Below, piece after piece: positions 1 through 6,931 of a DNA stretch of 12,462 nt. The stretch comes from Clostridium sp. UBA6758. Lineage in GTDB: Bacteria; Bacillota; Clostridia; Clostridiales; Clostridiaceae. Under the pieces are notes generated by a model. It had not been told where the DNA came from, did no database searches, and saw only the letters and a list, made by a program, of their open reading frames with translations. The translations under genes and the position numbers were made by a program. The stretch is from NCBI GenBank assembly GCA_002453475.1, contig DKGY01000055.1, positions 39,138 through 51,599 of the forward strand. The letters are read 5' to 3'. Every line of letters starts with the position of its first letter. Position 1 is the first letter of the stretch.

Positions 1-1643
1 GTATATAATAAAGTAAATACTAAGAAAGAAATACCGCTGGCTACTGTAAATGTTGCAGCAATGCTTGTAGCTAAATCACCAGTATAAAGTACTCCTAGAG
101 TTCCAATAACTACTTCCTTAGCCATAAGTCCTGTTAATAGTGCTACAGAGTTTTCCCAGGTGCCAAATCCTAATGGAGCAAAAATTGGAGATATGAAGTT
201 ACCTATAGATGCAAGGAAACTTTCATTAATCTCGGCCATTCCATTCATATTAAAGTTTGATAAGAACCATACTAGTACAGATATAGAGAATATTAAAGTC
301 CCAGCCTTTTTTAAGAATCCTTTACCTTTTTCCCAAGTATGAAGCATTAAACTTTTAAATTCAGGAAGTTTATATTCAGGTAATTCTATGATAAAGGGTT
401 CCTCATCTTTTTTAAATAAAGTATTTTTAAATATAAATGCCATTATAAATGCTACTATAAGGCCTAAGAAATATAGTCCAAAAATGACTAAGGATTCATA
501 ACCTGCAAAGAGTGCACCAGCAAATAGGGCATATACAGGTAATCTAGCATTACAAGACATAAAAGGAATAATCAGAGCTGTTAACTTTCTATCTTTTTCA
601 CTTTCCAAGGTTCTTGCAGACATTATTCCTGGTACTGAACATCCAAAGCCCATTATTAAGGGTATGAAAGCCTTTCCTGAAAGTCCCAATTTCCTCATCA
701 ACTTGTCCATAATAAATGCTGTTCTAGCCATATACCCACTATCTTCAAGAAAGCTGATTCCTACAAATAGAGTTAATATGATTGGGAGAAATACAATTAC
801 GGAACCAACACCACCAATGATACCATCGATTATTAAAGATTTAAACCAAGGCGATGTATTAGCTAGTGGTATTTCTATTAGAGATACAAACCCTTCATTG
901 ACTAGTTTATCAGCTAATTCTTGCAAAGGACCACCAACCCAATCAAAGGTAAATTTAAATATAATAAACATAATTCCTAAAAATATAGGGTAGGCCCAAA
1001 ACTTATTAAGGACAATAGAATCTATTTTTTCAGTAACAGTATTAATATTTGTTTTTTTACCTTCTACACATCTGTTCAGAATGTTTTCTATATATGCATA
1101 GGTTTCTTTTTCATTCATTTTATCAAATTCATGTTTAGAATTTATAGTTTTATCTAAAGACTCGAAGGAATCCTTATTAATAAGAAAATCTTTAACTGCT
1201 TTTACACCTTCACCTTTAGAAGCTGATATAGCCATTATATTAACACCTAATTCTTTAGATAAATCAGAGTAATTTATATGAATTCCATTATTTTCTGCTA
1301 CATCTATCATATTTACTATTAGTAAAATAGGTTTATTGAATTTGGTTAATTGAGAAGTTAAGTAAAGGTTTCTTTCGAGATTAGAACCGTCTATAATATT
1401 TATAATTAAATCTACTTCGTCAGTATATAAAAAGTTTTTAGACACTTTTTCTTCATTAGAAAAGGTATCCATTGCATATATACCTGGTAGGTCAACAATT
1501 TTTATATCCTTTGATAAATAACCTTCTTTTTTATCTACAGTTACACCTGCCCAGTTACCTACATATTGGTTAGAACCTGTTAGTGCATTAAATAAAGTTG
1601 TTTTTCCTACATTAGGATTACCAATAAGGGCAATGGTTTTCAT
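1..1643 (-). CDS. feoB: Ferrous iron transporter FeoB, partial (C-terminal end beyond left edge)
   Basis: GTP-dependent Fe(II) uptake permease of the cytoplasmic membrane. Translating from the ATG at 1643 gives about 547 uninterrupted residues to the window edge. The N-terminal G domain shows all G motifs: GNPNVGKT (8-15), GVT around T35, DLPG (51-54), the FeoB-style NMID in place of NKxD (111-114) and SASKG (140-144). The membrane domain starts near W216 and carries the two FeoB gate motifs, GFGCSVPG (C335) and SCNARLPVY (C364), then MAKEVVIGTLG further on. The sequence stops in the last helices (SFLVFTLLY), so roughly 50 or more residues are probably missing to the left. An AAGGAGG at 1653-1660 precedes the start. 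Only one base separates it from the feoA stop, so the two genes are translationally close and co-transcribed. No frameshift was seen in the lines I translated. The family call is very secure; only the 3' end is unknown. Confidence 0.97.
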   Translation of the reverse strand, partial: MKTIALIGNPNVGKTTLFNALTGSNQYVGNWAGVTVDKKEGYLSKDIKIVDLPGIYAMDTFSNEEKVSKNFLYTDEVDLIINIIDGSNLERNLYLTSQLTKFNKPILLIVNMIDVAENNGIHINYSDLSKELGVNIMAISASKGEGVKAVKDFLINKDSFESLDKTINSKHEFDKMNEKETYAYIENILNRCVEGKKTNINTVTEKIDSIVLNKFWAYPIFLGIMFIIFKFTFDWVGGPLQELADKLVNEGFVSLIEIPLANTSPWFKSLIIDGIIGGVGSVIVFLPIILTLFVGISFLEDSGYMARTAFIMDKLMRKLGLSGKAFIPLIMGFGCSVPGIMSARTLESEKDRKLTALIIPFMSCNARLPVYALFAGALFAGYESLVIFGLYFLGLIVAFIMAFIFKNTLFKKDEEPFIIELPEYKLPEFKSLMLHTWEKGKGFLKKAGTLIFSISVLVWFLSNFNMNGMAEINESFLASIGNFISPIFAPLGFGTWENSVALLTGLMAKEVVIGTLGVLYTGDLATSIAATFTVASGISFLVFTLLY

Positions 1644-1644
1644 A

Positions 1645-1872
1645 TTACACTGCCTCCTTAATAAAAATCAACTCAGCATCTTTTTTTCTAATAGCAAGGT
1701 CTGTCCCTCTTAAGTTTATAATAATTGGATCTCCTAAAGGAGCGGTTTTTTTAACTAAAACCTCTGTTCCTTCAACAAACCCTAAAGCTAATAATCTTTT
1801 GGCTAATTTATCATCACATGCAAGTTCTTTAATTAATCCTTTATGACCAGGTTTTAAATTAAAAACGTTCAT
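1645..1872 (-). CDS. feoA: Ferrous iron transport protein FeoA
   Basis: Small cytosolic SH3-like partner of FeoB, 75 residues, the usual size for the family. The sequence has the FeoA pattern: a start near NVFNLKPG, then the central segment AKRLLALGFVEGTEV, then GDPIIINLRGTDLAIRKKDAELI at the C-terminus. An upstream in-frame GTG at 1881 would add three residues, but it overlaps the ribosome binding site. I therefore choose the ATG at 1872, which has AAAGGAG about eight bases before it. FeoA is first in the feoAB operon and its stop lies one base before the feoB start. It is thought to modulate FeoB, though its exact biochemical role is unsettled. Its leader carries a Fur-box-like sequence and a consensus promoter, implying induction when iron is scarce. 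Confidence 0.95.
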   Translation of the reverse strand: MNVFNLKPGHKGLIKELACDDKLAKRLLALGFVEGTEVLVKKTAPLGDPIIINLRGTDLAIRKKDAELIFIKEAV

Positions 1873-1889
1873 GAATATCACTCCTTTAT

Positions 1890-1908
1890 GAAAATAATTA
1901 TCAATATC
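1890..1908 (-). promoter_or_regulatory. Fur-box-like operator of feoAB
   Basis: Read on the minus strand, this 19-mer (GATATTGATAATTATTTTC) matches the classical Fur box (GATAATGATAATCATTATC) at 16 of 19 positions by hand count. It lies just downstream of the -10 box and about 17 bases before the feoA start codon, overlapping the expected start of transcription. That position suits Fe(II)-Fur blocking transcription. A second, poorer GATAAC half-site lies in the promoter spacer near 1931-1937. No Fur gene is present in the window, so the regulator is inferred. Confidence 0.7.
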
Positions 1909-1917
1909 TATATTTAC

Positions 1918-1946
1918 ATTATATTCTAAATGATAACCGATGTCAA
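1918..1946 (-). promoter_or_regulatory. Consensus sigma-A promoter of feoAB
   Basis: On the minus strand a perfect TTGACA (1941-1946) is followed after exactly 17 bases by a perfect TATAAT (1918-1923). Transcription would start near 1911, giving a leader of about 40 bases before the feoA ATG at 1872. A promoter this strong usually needs a repressor, in keeping with the Fur-box-like site immediately downstream. Confidence 0.85.
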
Positions 1947-2002
1947 CTTAAAGTATATATTAATAAAACACATATATAATATAGATAAAAGGGATTTATT
2001 TG

Positions 2003-2011
2003 TGATATAAT
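2003..2011 (+). promoter_or_regulatory. Extended -10 promoter for the exonuclease-like gene
   Basis: TGATATAAT fits the extended -10 consensus TGnTATAAT. No good -35 box is seen 17 bases upstream, which extended -10 promoters can tolerate. Transcription would start near 2018, leaving a leader of about 75 bases. It diverges from the feoAB promoter. Confidence 0.45.
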
Positions 2012-2092
2012 ATAATTATATATTTTTATAGTACATATAATTATATATAGGCTTCTTTGGAGTATATTTGAAGCACAATACCTATTAAAGAA

Positions 2093-2758
2093 ATGAGTGG
2101 TAAGGTGATAGTTAAAGAAAGGACTATAGACATTGAGAAAGATGAATTTAAACAGAGTCTAAATATTAGCGGAGATAATGACCTTTATAAAAAATCGGTT
2201 TTCTTTGACTTAGAACATTATGTTTATAAGAAACCTATATGCATAGGGGTCTTTGGAGCAGGATATTATGACGAAGAAAATAATAAGTTGGTAATTACTC
2301 AGTATATGATTGAAAATAAGCATGAACTTGAGAAAATTCTTGCTTTATCAAAAGAGTATTTTGAAAATATGAGAAATACTCTAAAAAAAGAATATGTTGT
2401 TACTTTTTCAGGAAATAATGACTATCTAGTAATTGACTATCTATTTAAAAAATATAAGTTAAATTATACTGTTGAAGAATATTTTAAAAGTATAGATTTG
2501 CAAAAAAAATATGAGCAAGTTAAGCAGAAGTCAATAGGACTTAAAGCGCTAGAGAGTGAATGTGGTGTTCTTAGAGAAAGTGAAGTTATAAGTGGCTCTA
2601 CATTGGCTAAAACCTTCAGTAAGATAATGAAAGATGATATGTATTTTTCACGAATGCCCATGGAAAAGAAAGAAAAAATTCTTTTATATAACATGCAAGA
2701 TGTGGTTAGTTTATTTCATATATATACTCAATGGAATAAGTATGTCAGACCAGAGTAA
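2093..2758 (+). CDS. DEDDy-type 3'-5' exonuclease-like protein (RNase H-like, YprB-like fold)
   Basis: Predicted cytosolic nuclease of the ribonuclease H-like superfamily, 221 residues. Visible catalytic motifs are FFDLEH (D39, E41; ExoI), the segment FSGNNDY (ExoII, probable acidic residue D110), IDLQ (D135) and YNMQDV (Y199 and D203, the DEDDy Y-x3-D ExoIII motif). The related YprB-like families have FNGxxFD at motif II; here it is FSGNND, so this is a divergent member. The natural substrate is unknown, and both DNA and RNA are possible. The start is uncertain: the ATG at 2093 has only a weak purine-rich upstream sequence, and the in-frame GTG at 2105 would give an N-terminus MIVKERT. It stands alone, divergent from feoAB, and is closed by a strong terminator. 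I am confident of the fold and unsure of the function. Confidence 0.75.
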   Translation: MSGKVIVKERTIDIEKDEFKQSLNISGDNDLYKKSVFFDLEHYVYKKPICIGVFGAGYYDEENNKLVITQYMIENKHELEKILALSKEYFENMRNTLKKEYVVTFSGNNDYLVIDYLFKKYKLNYTVEEYFKSIDLQKKYEQVKQKSIGLKALESECGVLRESEVISGSTLAKTFSKIMKDDMYFSRMPMEKKEKILLYNMQDVVSLFHIYTQWNKYVRPE

Positions 2759-2762
2759 TAAA

Positions 2763-2814
2763 AAAACTATCTCATAGAAGAATATAAATTTGTATTTTTC
2801 TATGAGATAGTTTT
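2763..2814 (+). terminator. Long hairpin terminator after the exonuclease-like gene
   Basis: A perfect 17-bp inverted repeat (2763-2779 with 2798-2814) around an 18-base AT-rich loop begins four bases after the stop codon. The core CTATCTCATAGAA is flanked by A4 and T4, so the plus-strand transcript ends in UUUU. It separates the exonuclease gene from the adenine deaminase gene. Confidence 0.85.
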
Positions 2815-2898
2815 ATATATATTGTTTTTATGTAGCACTCCACGTATTAATAGATGTGAGAAATAACAGAGGTAATAACATAGATAAGTTTATTAACT

Positions 2899-2926
2899 TT
2901 GATGTAACATAAATTCATAATAGAAT
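2899..2926 (+). promoter_or_regulatory. Probable promoter of the adenine deaminase gene
   Basis: TTGATG (2899-2904), a 16-base spacer and TAGAAT (2921-2926) give a plausible sigma-A promoter about 40 bases before the start codon. The boxes match consensus at 4/6 and 5/6. I looked for a purine riboswitch core in 2815-2964 and saw none. Confidence 0.45.
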
Positions 2927-2964
2927 ATAAAATACATATAATTTCAGAAGATAGAGGAGGTATT

Positions 2965-4662
2965 ATGGAAATATTAAGAAAAGGTAGAGGTGCTACTATA
3001 GGAAAGGGAAAATGTGACTTAGTACTTAAAAACGGGAAATTTATTAATGTATTTACTGAAGAAATAGAAGAAGGGGACATAGGAATTATTGATGATACAA
3101 TTATAGGAATAGGTTCATATGAGGGGAATAAGGAAATTGATTGTAGATCTAAAATTATATGTCCGGGTTTCATAGATGGACACATTCATGTGGAATCTTC
3201 CATGACAACTCCAGAATCTTATGGAAATGTAGCTTTAACGAATGGTGTTACAACAGTAGTAGCTGATCCTCATGAAATTGCTAATGTACTTGGAATGGAT
3301 GGGATATCTTTTATGCTAGATAGTGCACAAAGAAGTCCTTTGGATATATATTTTATGATGCCTTCTTGTGTGCCAGCGGTGCCATTTGAAGAAAATGGTG
3401 CTATTTTGAGTGCAGAAGATTTATCTGAATTTCTTGATAAAACAGAAGTAATAGGTCTTGGTGAGGTAATGGATATACCTTCTGTTATAGAACAAGTACC
3501 TTCCATGATGAATAAGCTGGATGCATTTAAAGATAAAATTATAGATGGACATGCGCCACAAATCTCTTATGAAGATCTTAATCAATATATTTTATCAGGT
3601 GTAAGAACTGACCATGAATGTTCTTCAAAGGAAGAAGCTTTAGAAAAAGTAAAATTAGGAATGTATATTCTTATAAGGGAAGGTTCTGCTGCTAAAAATT
3701 TAAAGAATTTAATTTCAGTAGTTAACAATAAGAATTTTCGAAGATTTTTATTTTGCACTGATGATAGGCACTTAGAGGATTTAGTTGAAGAGGGATCTAT
3801 AAATAATGCTATTAAGCTTAGTATAGAAAATGGTGTTGATCCTATAAAAGCATATATAATGGGAAGTTATAATGGATATACTTGTTATGGTATAAAAGAC
3901 AAAGGAGCTATAGCACCAGGGTATAAGGCTGACCTGGTCATTTTAAATGATTTAACTAAGGTAGATATTTATAAAGTTATTAAGTCGGGTAGAGAAATAG
4001 ATGATTATAAGAAATTATCCTATACTATTAAAAATAAAAATACTATGAATATAGAAAAGGTGAAAGAGGAGGCCTTTAGAATACCCTCTAAAGGAAGCCA
4101 AGTAAATATAATTGGTGTAACTCCAGGGTCTCTTGAAACTAAGCTGTTAGTGAAACCTAGTAAGATTATTGATGGATATCTAGATATGAGTGAATATGAA
4201 GATATTTTAAAAATAGGGGTTTTTGAGAGGCATAAAAATACTAATCATTATTCATTAGGATATTTATCAGGATTAGGTATTAAAAACTGTGCTATAGCTC
4301 AAAGTATAGCCCATGATTCTCATAATATTATTGTTGTAGGAGACAATGATAAGGATATGTCTAAGGCGGTAAATAAGTTAATTGACATAGGTGGAGGAAT
4401 TACTATAGTGAGTGAAGGCGTACTAATTGATAGCCTTTCCTTAGAAATAGGAGGATTGATGACTAATTCACCTGTAGATTATGTATACAATAAGTTAAAA
4501 AATTTAAATAGGATAGTAAGAAACTATGGGCTAAAACTTGATATGGATGCGTTTATAACCTTATCTTTTATGAGCTTACCAGTAATTCCACAGGTAAAGC
4601 TTACAAGTAAAGGATTATTTCTATATGATTTATTTAAGTTTATTGAACTTTCTTTTAATTGA
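2965..4662 (+). CDS. adeC: Adenine deaminase
   Basis: Hydrolyses adenine to hypoxanthine and ammonia in purine salvage; a cytosolic metalloenzyme of the amidohydrolase superfamily. The 565 residues match the family's usual length of about 570-600. After a small N-terminal beta domain (DLVLKNGKFINVFT) comes the metal motif PGFIDGHIHVESS (H73, H75), then VVADPHEIANVLG, GLGEVMD (E167), DGHAP (H196), RTDHE (H217, E218) and FCTDDRH (D266, D267). These are hallmarks of the AdeC/Ade lineage rather than the adenosine-deaminase-like one. GAIAPGYKADLVILND (around 315-330) closes the barrel, and a C-terminal domain specific to this lineage follows. GGAGG lies seven bases or so before the ATG. It has its own probable promoter and no purine genes beside it. 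No missing residue or frameshift is apparent. Confidence 0.96.
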   Translation: MEILRKGRGATIGKGKCDLVLKNGKFINVFTEEIEEGDIGIIDDTIIGIGSYEGNKEIDCRSKIICPGFIDGHIHVESSMTTPESYGNVALTNGVTTVVADPHEIANVLGMDGISFMLDSAQRSPLDIYFMMPSCVPAVPFEENGAILSAEDLSEFLDKTEVIGLGEVMDIPSVIEQVPSMMNKLDAFKDKIIDGHAPQISYEDLNQYILSGVRTDHECSSKEEALEKVKLGMYILIREGSAAKNLKNLISVVNNKNFRRFLFCTDDRHLEDLVEEGSINNAIKLSIENGVDPIKAYIMGSYNGYTCYGIKDKGAIAPGYKADLVILNDLTKVDIYKVIKSGREIDDYKKLSYTIKNKNTMNIEKVKEEAFRIPSKGSQVNIIGVTPGSLETKLLVKPSKIIDGYLDMSEYEDILKIGVFERHKNTNHYSLGYLSGLGIKNCAIAQSIAHDSHNIIVVGDNDKDMSKAVNKLIDIGGGITIVSEGVLIDSLSLEIGGLMTNSPVDYVYNKLKNLNRIVRNYGLKLDMDAFITLSFMSLPVIPQVKLTSKGLFLYDLFKFIELSFN

Positions 4663-4664
4663 TA

Positions 4665-4693
4665 GTGACATAATAATACAAATTATATATAAT
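4665..4693 (+). promoter_or_regulatory. Promoter of the FUSC-like gene
   Basis: GTGACA (4665-4670, 5/6 to consensus), a 17-base spacer and TATAAT (4688-4693) form a good sigma-A promoter starting three bases after the adenine deaminase stop. It implies that the following, interrupted gene was or is transcribed independently. Confidence 0.55.
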
Positions 4694-4744
4694 ATGTATT
4701 ATATAATTTAAAAGTAAACAACATTAATTAAGGAGAATATAATC

Positions 4745-5313
4745 TTGAAGAAATTAAGCCCAATAAACAAATTTAAGAAATATATTGGTATGAGAAATAT
4801 AAAAACTGCTCTAGCAGCAGCAATAAGTGTAATTGTAGCTGAATTGTTCCATCTTCAATCACCATTTTTGTGGCTACAGGAGCTTTGATTTCTATGGAAA
4901 CTACAGTGAAGAAGGGGATTAATGCTGGAATTTCAAGGGTACTTGGTACTGTAATGGGAGGTTTAATTGGTATTATAACTGTTCTAATAGACCCAGGTAA
5001 TATATTTTTGCTTTTCTTAGGAATGGTATTTCTGATAACATTACTTAATATATTAAAATGGCAAGACTCTATATCTATGGCTTGTGTTGTATTTTGCGTA
5101 ATTATGATTACTATGACCAGTGAAAATATAGTTCTATACGCTTTTCAAAGAACAGTTGATACCATAGTTGGGATTGTCATATCAATAATAATTAATTACA
5201 TTATTTCTCCACCTTTAGATTCTAAGTTTGCTAAGAGTAAAACGGAAGATGAAGATATAGAAGATTTTATTATGAGAGTTCCTGAAAAAATAGATATAAA
5301 AGAGTCAAAATAG
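4745..5313 (+). pseudogene. Aromatic acid exporter/FUSC-like membrane protein, one-base frameshift
   Basis: Reading from a TTG at 4745 (AAGGAG at 4730-4735) gives KYIGMRNIKTALAAAISVIV, the typical start of the clostridial aromatic acid exporter family (ArAE_1/FUSC-like). It then runs into TGA at 4886-4888. The rest of the same protein continues in another frame from 4870 (VATGALISMETTVKKGINAG) to the stop at 5313. Adding one T to the five-T run at 4865-4869 restores SPFFVATGAL and one protein of 189 residues with about six membrane segments, the RTVDTIVG motif near its last helix and an acidic tail. Family members are thought to be inner-membrane exporters or membrane-associated proteins; the substrate is unknown. 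The fragment from GTG 4870 lacks the first membrane segment and has no evident ribosome binding site. Promoter, ribosome binding site and terminator are all intact, so this is either a recent mutation or a base-calling error in a homopolymer. Confidence 0.85.
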
Positions 5314-5315
5314 TG

Positions 5316-5356
5316 AAAAACTACTGATATAATTTATCAATTAATCAGTAGTTTTT
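5316..5356. terminator. Bidirectional terminator between the FUSC-like and hemolysin III genes
   Basis: AAAAACTACTGAT (5316-5328) pairs perfectly with ATCAGTAGTTTTT (5344-5356) around a 15-base loop. Both strands end in a run of T, so it can stop transcription from both converging genes. Confidence 0.85.
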
Positions 5357-5383
5357 GTTTTAAGAAATTTTATTAATTGACTA

Positions 5384-6040
5384 CTATAGATTAAATACAT
5401 ACCTATAAATGAAATAATAATGGGTAATACTACCAAGTAAGACGAAAATATGAAATATTTCATGTGCACCAAAAGTTCTATGTTTTCCTTTTCTTTCTAA
5501 GCAATATATAATTCCACCTATAGTATATAATACTCCTCCTAACACTAATATTGAGAGGCCTCTACTAGATACAACTTTTGAAAGTGGATTAAAAATAAAT
5601 ATAGCCATCCATCCCATAGCAATATAAATAGCAGAAGACAACCAGGAAGGACAATTAATCCAATATAATTTAAAAAGAATGCCAATTATAGCTACAGCCC
5701 ATATTATAGTGAGCATATAGTATCTAATTGGTGTCTCTAATAGAACTAGGCAAATAGGTGTATAAGTTCCAGCTATTAATACAAATATCATTGCATGGTC
5801 AATCTTTCTAAGGATATTTATTATTGAATCTTTAGCTACAATAAGGTGATATACACTGCTAGCTGTATAGAGTAGAATTAAGCTTATTCCAAATATAACA
5901 GTTGATATCAAAGTATATAGGTTGTAATTGTTACTATGAAGTTGAGCAAATAATAAGAAACATAAACCAAGTAAAGAAATTATAGCTCCTAACATATGAG
6001 AAAATCCACTAAAGGGTTCTCTAAATTTTGAATTAGTCAT
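5384..6040 (-). CDS. Hemolysin III family membrane protein (TrhA/PAQR-like)
   Basis: Seven-transmembrane protein of the hemolysin III family, related to eukaryotic PAQR receptors, in the cytoplasmic membrane; 218 residues, typical of the family. The N-terminus has EPFSGFSHMLGA, as in homologues. The predicted metal-binding, ceramidase-like residues are present: SSVYH (S61, H65), KIDHAMIF (D81) and HEIFH (H193, H197). GTYTP follows the third helix. AGGAGG lies about seven bases before the ATG. Despite the name, haemolysis is documented only for a few members; bacterial TrhA proteins have been linked to membrane homeostasis and fatty-acid composition. It is a single gene with its own extended -10 promoter and a terminator shared with the converging gene. 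The family is certain, the physiological role is not. Confidence 0.93.
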   Translation of the reverse strand: MTNSKFREPFSGFSHMLGAIISLLGLCFLLFAQLHSNNYNLYTLISTVIFGISLILLYTASSVYHLIVAKDSIINILRKIDHAMIFVLIAGTYTPICLVLLETPIRYYMLTIIWAVAIIGILFKLYWINCPSWLSSAIYIAMGWMAIFIFNPLSKVVSSRGLSILVLGGVLYTIGGIIYCLERKGKHRTFGAHEIFHIFVLLGSITHYYFIYRYVFNL

Positions 6041-6102
6041 ATTATACCTCCTAAGATTAAATTCATATATAGTTTTGAATACTATATAAAGACTATATGT
6101 AT

Positions 6103-6111
6103 ATTATAACA
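6103..6111 (-). promoter_or_regulatory. Extended -10 promoter of the hemolysin III gene
   Basis: On the minus strand TGTTATAAT fits TGnTATAAT exactly. There is no good -35 box. Transcription would start near 6096, about 55 bases before the start codon. The same nine bases precede the CBS gene (10174-10182). Confidence 0.45.
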
Positions 6112-6215
6112 TGTTGTTTATATAAATGTACATTGTAAATATTAAAATTGTGTTAATGATTATTTTGAATTAAATATGTATAACTACCATAGAATTTTAG
6201 CATTGATATTTATCT

Positions 6216-6250
6216 ATAATATTATTTACTACTACTAATAATAATATTAT
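6216..6250. repeat. 11-bp AT-only inverted repeat upstream of the DUF1836 gene
   Basis: ATAATATTATT (6216-6226) and AATAATATTAT (6240-6250) are perfect inverted copies around 13 bases. They lie about 33 bases before the GTG start of the DUF1836 gene, and the left copy overlaps a possible TATAAT (6215-6220). It could be an operator, a leader hairpin, or chance in AT-rich DNA. The rest of the intergenic stretch 6112-6215 shows nothing I can name. Confidence 0.4.
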
Positions 6251-6282
6251 AATAAAAGAAAATATACATATGAGGTGATTAT

Positions 6283-6873
6283 GTGAACTTTAATATAGAA
6301 AACTTAGAAGAACTTCTAATTAATATGAATTTAGATGATAGGATTAATATTAATAAAATACCAGATATCGATTTATATATGGATCAGGTAATTCAATTAT
6401 TTGATAATAACTTAGAGCATATAAAAAGAAACCCTACTGACAAGATTTTAACCAAGACTATGATAAATAACTATTCTAAAGACAAATTACTTTTTCAAAA
6501 TAAAAATAAAAAATATTCTAAAGATCATATACTTTTAATGATTCTAATTTATGATTTAAAGCAAACTTTATCTATAGCTGATATAAAAAAACTATTTACC
6601 CCTATGGTAGAGATATTATCGGAAGAAAAGTCTAATTTTGATTTAAGTAATATATATAATGAATACCTTTTATTAAAGGAAAGTCAAATTAATAAAGAAA
6701 GAGAGCTACTAATTTCAATTGTCAAAGATGCAACTAATTTATGTGAAAAAGATACTATTAAAGAATGTGAGGATTATAAAAAAATATTATTGATTATATT
6801 AACACTTTTAAATTCAGCATCTTTAAATAAAAGAATTGCAGAAAAAATAATAGATACTTATTTTAACAAATAG
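6283..6873 (+). CDS. DUF1836 family protein, MerR-like DNA-binding region
   Basis: Conserved Firmicutes protein of unknown function, 196 residues, recognised as DUF1836 from IPDIDLYMDQVIQLF (residues 26-40), KILTKTMINNYSKDKLL (about 54-70) and KKYSKDHILLMILIYDLKQTLS (about 76-97). The middle block has the layout of a MerR-type helix-turn-helix: TMINNYSKDKLL as recognition region, KYSKDHI as wing, then SIADIKKLF. I infer DNA binding, but no effector domain is evident; the C-terminal half is helical and lysine-rich. The start is GTG at 6283 with GAGGTGAT five bases upstream; the overlapping ATG at 6281 leads directly to a TGA. It lies 58 bases upstream of cadC with no terminator between, so read-through into the metal operon is possible. 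Confidence 0.8.
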   Translation: MNFNIENLEELLINMNLDDRININKIPDIDLYMDQVIQLFDNNLEHIKRNPTDKILTKTMINNYSKDKLLFQNKNKKYSKDHILLMILIYDLKQTLSIADIKKLFTPMVEILSEEKSNFDLSNIYNEYLLLKESQINKERELLISIVKDATNLCEKDTIKECEDYKKILLIILTLLNSASLNKRIAEKIIDTYFNK

Positions 6874-6892
6874 AAAATAGGAATAAAATAAA

Positions 6893-6914
6893 CATATGAA
6901 CAAGCATTCATATG
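6893..6914 (+). promoter_or_regulatory. CadC/SmtB-type operator upstream of cadC-cadA
   Basis: CATATGAA (6893-6900) and TTCATATG (6907-6914) are perfect 8-bp inverted repeats around six bases. TGAA/TTCA half-sites of this kind are typical of SmtB/ArsR-family metal repressors. The site sits directly before the GGGG ribosome binding site of cadC, just downstream of a weak promoter-like TTAACA (6863-6868) and TAAAAT (6884-6889). Autoregulation of cadC-cadA by CadC is the obvious reading. Confidence 0.75.
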
Positions 6915-6931
6915 AAAGGGGAATATAATAC

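Noticed and set aside
664..993. Plus-strand open frame of 109 codons
   Set aside because: It lies wholly antisense to feoB, whose minus-strand frame carries conserved motifs; there is no ribosome binding site or recognisable domain.
1645..1881. GTG at 1881 as the feoA start
   Set aside because: The GTG overlaps the GGAG of the only good ribosome binding site, which is correctly spaced for the ATG at 1872.
2051..2074. Hairpin GCTTC-N14-GAAGC in the leader of the exonuclease-like gene
   Set aside because: A 5-bp stem with a 14-base loop is weak and unsupported by any known leader motif; it is likely to be chance.
2815..2964. Purine riboswitch upstream of adenine deaminase
   Set aside because: The conserved core elements of the purine aptamer are not present in this leader, and the probable promoter leaves only about 30 bases of leader.
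2464..3506. Minus-strand open frames at 2464-2694, 2847-3185 and 3270-3506
   Set aside because: They are antisense to the exonuclease and adenine deaminase genes, encode low-complexity Ser/Ile-rich peptides, and one crosses an intergenic region with no start signals.
4862..4872. Programmed -1 ribosomal frameshift at the T5 run
   Set aside because: The context A TTT TTG does not fit X XXY YYZ, the tRNA re-pairing would be poor, and I see no stimulatory hairpin or internal ribosome binding site just around it. A plain deletion or base-calling error is simpler.
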